DNA from: an uncultured Eubacteriales bacterium
Lineage (GTDB): Bacteria > Bacillota > Clostridia > Christensenellales > UBA1242
Assembly (NCBI GenBank): GCA_949067325.1
Contig: CARTDZ010000006.1
Span: 22,050 to 39,552 of the forward strand
Direction of reading: 5' to 3'
DNA length: 17,503 nt
Below are positions 13,292 to 17,503 of this stretch, piece by piece. Each line of letters begins with the position of its first letter. The first letter of the stretch is position 1. The position numbers and the translations under genes are program-made. The notes under the pieces are model-generated. The model did no database searches and was not told the DNA's origin. It saw only the letters and a list, made by a program, of their open reading frames with translations.

Positions 13292-13516
13292 ATGGCTAAA
13301 AAAGGAAAAGATTATTTCGGACTTGGCAGAATTGTAAGTATAATCCTTGCAATTATTCCTGTAACAGCTTGGCTTCTTGGTGCTTTCACAAGATTTACAG
13401 AAGGCAAAATCGTTGCTGGAATCCTTCGCCTTGTATTCGGCTTCTGGATTGTTTGGGTCATTGACCTTGTGCTTATGATCCTCAAGGGAAGAATTTTGCG
13501 TCTTCTCAACATCTAA
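13292..13516 (+). CDS. Small two-TM membrane protein of unknown function
   Basis: A 74-residue protein that I do not recognise by name. It has a basic N-terminus (MAKKGKDYFG), a first membrane helix at about residues 12-32, a short polar turn (RFTEGK), a second helix at about 40-64, and a basic end (KGRILRLLNI). Both ends are positively charged, suggesting a cytoplasmic hairpin topology. It has its own promoter, a near-perfect ribosome binding site and its own terminator, all signs of a real and well-expressed gene. No function can be assigned. Confidence 0.8.
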   Translation: MAKKGKDYFGLGRIVSIILAIIPVTAWLLGAFTRFTEGKIVAGILRLVFGFWIVWVIDLVLMILKGRILRLLNI

Positions 13517-13520
13517 AAAG

Positions 13521-13546
13521 ATCGGCTAAAAACAGCCGATTTTTTT
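13521..13546 (+). terminator. Intrinsic terminator of the small membrane protein gene
   Basis: ATCGGCT (13521-13527) pairs AGCCGAT (13534-13540) around a 6-base loop, followed by T to 13546. It starts a few bases after the stop codon. Confidence 0.93.
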
Positions 13547-13564
13547 AGTTAACAAAAGGTTTTC

Positions 13565-13592
13565 AAAGAAAGGCAAACAGCCTTTCTTTTTT
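13565..13592 (+). terminator. Second tandem intrinsic terminator
   Basis: AAAGAAAGGC (13565-13574) pairs GCCTTTCTTT (13580-13589) around a 5-base loop, with a T-run to 13592. With the terminator just upstream it insulates the sporulation operon from read-through. Confidence 0.88.
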
Positions 13593-13669
13593 CTTGTCAA
13601 TTTTTCGAGCAAAGAGGACAAAGTTTGCACAAAAATATGTGTTATCCTAAATTTGAAAAAGGAGGGGGT

Positions 13670-13978
13670 ATGCATATCAAAAGCAAAATCTACAAAAACA
13701 CACTTTATGTTCTTCTTTGCGGCGAACTAGACGAACACAGCGCTACTCACACGCGTTCAACGTTAGACAGTGTCTTCTCGGGTGGCAACTTCAATCAAGT
13801 GATAATTGACCTTTCGGAGCTGGAATTTATGGACAGCACAGGAATAGGAGTTCTAATCGGTCGCTACAAAAAAATGAAAGCAAGGCATATTCCAATCTTT
13901 ATCACAAATCCTTCAACCCATGCTGAAAAAATATTTAAAATGACAGGGCTGTATGACATCATGCCCAAAATTGTATAA
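13670..13978 (+). CDS. spoIIAA: Anti-anti-sigma factor SpoIIAA
   Basis: A 102-residue STAS-domain protein. When unphosphorylated it binds SpoIIAB and frees sigma F in the forespore. The regulatory Ser is Ser56 in MDSTGIG (residues 54-60), the site phosphorylated by SpoIIAB in the family. ELDEHSA at 19-25 and the C-terminal TGLYDIMP at 92-99 fit the fold and the usual length. The frame extends upstream to 13625, but the ATG at 13670 has AAGGAGG just before it and gives the family N-terminus, so I use it. It is the first gene of the spoIIA operon. In Bacillus this operon is transcribed by sigma H, but I found no convincing sigma H promoter in 13593-13669. Confidence 0.95.
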   Translation: MHIKSKIYKNTLYVLLCGELDEHSATHTRSTLDSVFSGGNFNQVIIDLSELEFMDSTGIGVLIGRYKKMKARHIPIFITNPSTHAEKIFKMTGLYDIMPKIV

Positions 13979-13995
13979 GCAAAAAGGAGAGCGTT

Positions 13996-14451
13996 ATGAA
14001 AAAAAACAACTCAAATATATTTGAAATCACTTTCGAGGCAAAGTCAATAAACGAAGGTTTTGCCCGTATATGTGTGGCAGCTTTTTGTGTTCAGCTCAAC
14101 CCATCGGTTGACGAAATATCAGATATAAAAACAGCGGTATCTGAAGCTGTCACAAACTGCGTCGTTCATGCCTATCCAAATGGAAAAGGCTTGATCAAAC
14201 TCCGCTGTGAAATCGTGGGCAACAAAGTGATCATAGAAATCAGTGACAATGGTGTGGGCATAAAAGATATCAAGCAGGCACGTGAGCCATTTTTTACCAC
14301 CAAGCCAAACGAAGAGCGAAGCGGAATGGGCTTTGCGGTTATGGAAGGCTTTATGGATACTCTTTCAGTTGAAAACAACCAAAATGGCGGCACAAAAGTC
14401 ATAATGAGCAAGTGTATAGCCGCAGAAGCCAAACTTACGGTAGGTGAATAA
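13996..14451 (+). CDS. spoIIAB: Anti-sigma F factor and serine kinase SpoIIAB
   Basis: A 151-residue GHKL-fold protein that holds sigma F inactive and phosphorylates SpoIIAA using ATP. The N-box EAVTNCVVHAY at 50-60 contains Glu50 and Asn54. The G1 box is DNGVGI at 84-89, and the ATP-lid/G2 region TTKPNEERSGMGF is at 101-113. Length and motif spacing are normal. AAAAGGAGAG precedes the ATG, 17 bases after the spoIIAA stop. The stop codon shares one base with the sigF start (TAATG at 14449-14453), so synthesis of inhibitor and sigma factor is coupled. Confidence 0.96.
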   Translation: MKKNNSNIFEITFEAKSINEGFARICVAAFCVQLNPSVDEISDIKTAVSEAVTNCVVHAYPNGKGLIKLRCEIVGNKVIIEISDNGVGIKDIKQAREPFFTTKPNEERSGMGFAVMEGFMDTLSVENNQNGGTKVIMSKCIAAEAKLTVGE

Positions 14452-15170
14452 TGCTTGACACAGAAATCACACTTGAATTGGTCTCAAAAGCTCAAAAAGG
14501 TGACCAACAAGCGAAATCTGTGCTGATTGAAGAAAACTCGCCACTTATAAAAAGCGTAATCAAACGCTTTCGTGACAAAGGAATCGAGTATGACGACCTT
14601 TATCAAATAGGTTGCATAGGCTTCCTCAAAGCCATAAACAATTTCAATGCTGACTTCAACGTAAAATTCTCAACCTACGTTGTGCCAATGGTGATCGGCG
14701 AAGTAAAACGTTTTATGCGTGACGACGGAGCAATAAAAGTGTCGCGAGCCTTAAAAACTCTCAATCTGCAGATTAACAAGTTTGTTGAAGCCTACAGCGG
14801 CCAGCACCAAACAAAACCCACAATCGAACAAATTGCCAAACACTTCAATATAGACGAACAAGAGGTGGTGCTTGCCATGGACTCTGCCAAAATGCCACTT
14901 TCGCTATACGCTCCAATAGAAGAAGAGGGAAGCACGCTGACTGTAATCGACCGCGTGGATATGCAAGGCGACAACTCAAATATTCTAGAAAATCTTGCCC
15001 TGAAAGAAATGATAAAACATTTGGACGAACGCGATAGAAAAATAATAATGTTGCGCTACTACTTTGACAAAACGCAGTCAGAAATAGCTCAAGAACTTAA
15101 AATCTCTCAAGTCCAAGTATCTCGCCTAGAAAACAAAATTCTAGAAAGCCTTCGCACCAAACTCTCTTAA
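14451..15170 (+). CDS. sigF: RNA polymerase sigma factor, sporulation sigma F
   Basis: A 239-residue sigma-70 family member directing early forespore transcription. Region 2 includes DLYQIGCIGFLKAINNF at 49-65 (core binding and -10 recognition). FSTYVVPMVIGEVKRFMRDD at 73-92 covers regions 2.3-2.4. Region 3 spans about 98-150. The region 4 helix-turn-helix, with QSEIAQELKISQVQVSRLE at 209-227, reads the -35 element. Identity as sigma F rests on position: it is the third gene after spoIIAA and spoIIAB, overlapping spoIIAB by one base. The close relative sigma G usually lies elsewhere. No clear plus-strand terminator follows. The next 300 bases are A-rich. Confidence 0.95.
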   Translation: MLDTEITLELVSKAQKGDQQAKSVLIEENSPLIKSVIKRFRDKGIEYDDLYQIGCIGFLKAINNFNADFNVKFSTYVVPMVIGEVKRFMRDDGAIKVSRALKTLNLQINKFVEAYSGQHQTKPTIEQIAKHFNIDEQEVVLAMDSAKMPLSLYAPIEEEGSTLTVIDRVDMQGDNSNILENLALKEMIKHLDERDRKIIMLRYYFDKTQSEIAQELKISQVQVSRLENKILESLRTKLS

Positions 15171-15296
15171 AAAATTGCAATTTCATGCAAAAAAACTTAA
15201 ATCAATCAAACGTACTTGTGTAAGAACATTAATAAGAAATATTAAAATTTAAAATATTCAAAAGAAAAAAATATTAAAAAATTTAAAAATAATAAA
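15171..15296. other. A+T-rich sigF 3' flank, no gene seen
   Basis: A short inverted repeat TTGCA/TGCAA lies near 15175-15190 but is followed by A, not T, on the plus strand. It is therefore not a terminator for sigF. I see no coding signal. Confidence 0.4.
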
Positions 15297-15440
15297 ATAA
15301 AAACGAAACAAAAAAAACGAAAACAATAAAAACGAAACAAAAAAAACGAAAACAATAAAAAACGAAAACAATAAAAAACGAAACAAAAAAACGAAAACAA
15401 TAAAAAACGAAACAAAGAAAAAAAAAAGAAAACAATTAAA
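15297..15440. repeat. A-rich tandem repeat (about 29-bp unit)
   Basis: Alternating short units AATAAAAACGAAAC and AAAAAAAACGAAAAC make an approximately 29-bp period, with eight ACGAAA cores. The last copies decay into pure A/G sequence. The plus strand has almost no T outside AATAA, so it is nearly polypurine with strong strand asymmetry. The minus-strand reading frame is a Phe/Val shadow. Units are back to back without unique spacers, so it is not CRISPR. Confidence 0.85.
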
Positions 15441-15472
15441 AAAGAAAAAGACCAATTCTAAAAGGCCTTTTT
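15439..15472 (-). terminator. Intrinsic terminator of the lipoprotein gene
   Basis: Read on the minus strand, AAAAAGGCC (15472-15464) pairs GGTCTTTTT (15453-15445) with one G-U wobble, followed by a T-rich tail. On the plus strand the wobble becomes an A-C mismatch, so it serves the minus-strand gene better. Confidence 0.7.
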
Positions 15473-15473
15473 T

Positions 15474-16745
15474 TTAATTTCCATAAACAAAAACTTCCTG
15501 CGTTTTTGCGCGTATTCTTCTAGGGTGTTTTATTTTCTCAAACTTGCTTTCGCCTGCCTCAATTTCTTTCTTGATGCCGTCTCCAGCCTCTTCTATCTTG
15601 TCTTCTATCTCACCACTTTGAACTTCGTCCACGTCTTCAACATCATTTTCATTTATGTTCACATTTTCATTTGTCGCGACAACAGCTCCATTGTCTACTA
15701 TTTCAGGCACAATTGGTCTGTATGTGTCAATATTGCGACGCAGCGGCAAATATGTGTCAGTGTTGCGACCTCGGTTAAAAGGTGAGTAGGCTCTATTAAA
15801 ACCATATCCAGTTCCAAAACCATTCATTCCATAACCATTCATTCCATAACCATTCACGCCATATCCATTTACGCCATAGCCCATTCCATAACCATTTATG
15901 CCATTGCCATAATAACCAATGCCATTGCCATAATAATTGTTTACGCCACCATTGCAACCGTTGCCATAACAACCATTGTTATAACCTGCATAATTGACGT
16001 TAGGACTTCCAGCGGTTCCATTGTAGGCATTTCCGCCATAAGTGTCAATATTCTTCTTGTTCTCGCTGCTTGAGCTGTCGTTTTGAGTTTGATTGCTTGT
16101 ATTTTCGTCGTTATTGCTAGTTTTGTCTGCAGCCTTATCAACATTTTCAGCATCACTTAAAATAGCTTCAACTTGGTCAAACGTTGCAAGAACATTCTTG
16201 AAAAATACAACTCTCTTCTCAAGCTCATTGTTAAGTTGAGTGTAACCAACATTAAGCCCATCGCTGTTTACGTTGGTCAAATCCTTGCTACGCTTGATAA
16301 GTCCTGTCGCATTTCTTACTCGATAGGTGGTATTATTGATATCATTGATTTGCCCACTCATTGCACTAGTAAGCGTCTTCAAAGCTTTGACCTTGTTGGT
16401 CGAAAGTTTATATTTGTTTGTCAACGCACTTTTTAATGTAGAACATCTGCTGTTTATTTCCTGCCTCAACGCTTCATGCTCTGCAAAAGCAAACTGACTC
16501 TCAGTCATAAGCGCTTTGAGCCTGTTGGTGCTGTTATTTTCATTGCTCATAGGCTGACCATAAAGATAGTTTGATGGTGTAACATCGTAAATGGCAGAGC
16601 TTGAAATACTGCTCATAGTCTTTTGCATTCTGTCAAGTTGACTATTTAAGTCCTTTGCAGCTTGTGCTGAACTGTTTGACGAGCAGCCAACCATAACCAG
16701 CGCCAAAACACCGCAAACAGAAGATAGGATCAACTTTTTGTTCAT
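15474..16745 (-). CDS. Predicted lipoprotein with Gly/Tyr/Asn repeats
   Basis: A 423-residue exported protein of unknown function. The signal sequence MNKKLILSS... ends at a lipobox VMVGC, with lipidated Cys21, so it is a likely substrate of the Lgt encoded in this window. Residues 25-200 are polar and helical, probably coiled coil. Residues 205-232 are an Asn/Ser-rich linker. Residues 240-320 are Gly/Tyr/Asn rich with five-residue tandem units such as NGYGM and NGYGV. The motif N(I/T)DTY appears three times (232-236, 328-332, 338-342). The tail from 350 is acidic, then basic (KHPRRIRAK). I start at the ATG at 16745, preceded by GGAGG, rather than at an in-frame TTG 12 bases upstream. It lies convergent to sigF and divergent from spoVAC. 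A spore-coat or surface role is possible by location only. Confidence 0.78.
   Translation of the reverse strand: MNKKLILSSVCGVLALVMVGCSSNSSAQAAKDLNSQLDRMQKTMSSISSSAIYDVTPSNYLYGQPMSNENNSTNRLKALMTESQFAFAEHEALRQEINSRCSTLKSALTNKYKLSTNKVKALKTLTSAMSGQINDINNTTYRVRNATGLIKRSKDLTNVNSDGLNVGYTQLNNELEKRVVFFKNVLATFDQVEAILSDAENVDKAADKTSNNDENTSNQTQNDSSSSENKKNIDTYGGNAYNGTAGSPNVNYAGYNNGCYGNGCNGGVNNYYGNGIGYYGNGINGYGMGYGVNGYGVNGYGMNGYGMNGFGTGYGFNRAYSPFNRGRNTDTYLPLRRNIDTYRPIVPEIVDNGAVVATNENVNINENDVEDVDEVQSGEIEDKIEEAGDGIKKEIEAGESKFEKIKHPRRIRAKTQEVFVYGN
15816..15893 (-). repeat. 15-bp coding repeat in the lipoprotein gene
   Basis: Plus-strand units such as ATTCATTCCATAACC recur head to tail, some identical and some drifted. 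They encode the five-residue NGYGM/NGYGV units. Near-identity of neighbouring units suggests recent slippage and a copy number that may vary. Confidence 0.75.
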
Positions 16746-16951
16746 AATAACCTCCAATTTAAAAGCTTAGTCTTAGTTTGGCAAAGTTTAAAACTATTAT
16801 TCAAACAAAAAATGTTTAAAAAAACAAAAAAGGTCAATTATTACAAAAAGACATAAAACCAAACCATAAAACAACTTGATAAAAAGCTCAAACTCGTCAA
16901 ATCTACGAAAAAAAGTAAACAACAATACATTGAAAAGAAAAAGGAGAATTT

Positions 16952-17398
16952 ATGGACGCAAAACAAAGAAACGAAGCCTACAATGCCTATGTAAAAGCAA
17001 AAATACCCAAAACTAGACCTTGGCCAACGCTTTTCTATTCCTTCCTTGTTGGCGGCATAATCTGCTGCATCGGGCAAGGCATAAATGACCTCATCTTGCT
17101 CTGGTTTCCAAATATGGCTGAGCAGTCTGCGTGGGCCTACACGCTCATTATTCTTATCTTCATCGCATCATTTCTTACAGGTATTGGCGTATATGACAAA
17201 ATCGGCAAGTTTGCAGGCGGCGGTTCAATCGTGCCAATCACTGGTTTTTCAAACTCGATCACAAGCCCAGCTCTTGAGTTCAAGCACGAAGGCATAATCT
17301 ACGGACTTTGCGTAAAAATGTTTACCATCGCAGGCCCAGTTATAGTAAGCGGCGTTGTCGCAAGCATACTCGTCGGCATAATTTACCTTTTTGTTTAA
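16952..17398 (+). CDS. spoVAC: Stage V sporulation protein SpoVAC
   Basis: A 148-residue inner-membrane protein of the SpoVA channel, which moves calcium-dipicolinic acid into the developing spore and out on germination. The motif KFAGGGSIVPITGFSNSI at 86-103 is characteristic. Membrane segments lie at about residues 27-48, 61-80 and 117-147, after a polar N-terminus with PKTRPWP at 19-25. Length is typical. AAAGGAG precedes the ATG. In most spore formers spoVAC is followed directly by spoVAD. Here a terminator begins two bases after the stop, so the gene appears transcriptionally separate. I could not define a sigma G promoter in 16860-16950. Confidence 0.95.
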   Translation: MDAKQRNEAYNAYVKAKIPKTRPWPTLFYSFLVGGIICCIGQGINDLILLWFPNMAEQSAWAYTLIILIFIASFLTGIGVYDKIGKFAGGGSIVPITGFSNSITSPALEFKHEGIIYGLCVKMFTIAGPVIVSGVVASILVGIIYLFV

Positions 17399-17399
17399 G

Positions 17400-17426
17400 A
17401 AAAGATATTGCAAAAATATCTTTTTT
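17400..17426 (+). terminator. Intrinsic terminator immediately after spoVAC
   Basis: AAAAGATATT (17400-17409) pairs AATATCTTTT (17415-17424) around a 5-base loop, with T to 17426. The remaining bases to the window end hold no start that I can support. Confidence 0.82.
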
Positions 17427-17503
17427 ATTTTTCTAGCACTATATGTCTTTAAAAATGTTTAAATCAAAACCCGCTTGTCAATAATTTGAAAAAGTAAACA
17501 AAT

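Noticed and set aside
13593..13669. Sigma H promoter for spoIIA
   Set aside because: AGGA at 13615-13618 resembles a -35, but no GAAT-type -10 lies at the right distance. The expected promoter cannot be assigned from sequence alone.
15297..15440. Possible CRISPR array
   Set aside because: Repeat units are contiguous and low-complexity, with no unique spacers and no cas genes nearby.
15258..15455. Minus-strand reading frame of almost only Phe, Val, Leu and Ser
   Set aside because: It is a shadow of the A-rich tandem repeat. It has no ribosome binding site and its composition is not protein-like.
16860..16950. Sigma G promoter for spoVAC
   Set aside because: Only loose partial matches (TTGATA with CAAATCTA) were seen. 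The -35 does not fit the consensus.

Overview
The window reads as a chromosomal segment of a low-GC, endospore-forming Clostridia-type bacterium (Bacillota). The evidence is a spoIIAA-spoIIAB-sigF operon, a spoVAC gene, a DivIVA-like protein, DegV, strong AGGAGG-type ribosome binding sites, near-consensus SigA promoters, intrinsic terminators with U-tracts, and six tRNA genes that all encode CCA. I cannot name a genus. An uncultured gut Clostridia lineage is an inference from gene style only. I see no CRISPR array, insertion sequence or prophage.

Layout. (1) 108-2027: a two-gene unit. It encodes a protein made of twelve uninterrupted 17-residue repeats (a likely beta-solenoid) and a heavy-metal or manganese-type membrane transporter. 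(2) 2038-3422: a singly transcribed, degenerate Rho homologue that has lost the P-loop and the C-terminal part of the motor. (3) 3461-5612: an envelope operon of lgt, a six-TM protein of unknown function and a DivIVA-like coiled-coil protein. Its promoter predicts a leaderless lgt message. (4) 5636-7345, minus strand: degV overlapping a FabG-like reductase gene. (5) 7391-8868: divergent from degV, a consensus promoter drives an unusual fusion of a nucleoside hydrolase with a metallophosphoesterase. (6) 8959-10124: a tRNA cluster (Pro, Met/Ile2, Asp, Phe, Thr, Tyr) with hairpin-rich spacers and a strong terminator. (7) 10125-10653: mostly non-coding, with an orphan terminator that may end a small RNA. 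(8) 10578-13182: an epimerase-like SDR with a degenerate C-terminal domain, followed by an EFR1-type flavodoxin/ferredoxin protein. (9) 13243-13592: a small two-TM protein and two tandem terminators. (10) 13670-15170: the spoIIA operon, encoding the forespore sigma factor and its partner-switching regulators. (11) 15297-16745: an A-rich tandem repeat and, on the minus strand, a Gly/Tyr/Asn-repeat lipoprotein. (12) 16952-17426: spoVAC, closed at once by its own terminator.

How the genes fit together. Envelope biogenesis (Lgt, DivIVA-like, lipoprotein), fatty-acid handling (DegV, SDR), nucleoside breakdown and sporulation dominate. The least conventional items are the pseudo-Rho, the nucleoside hydrolase-phosphoesterase fusion, and the 17-residue repeat protein paired with a metal transporter.
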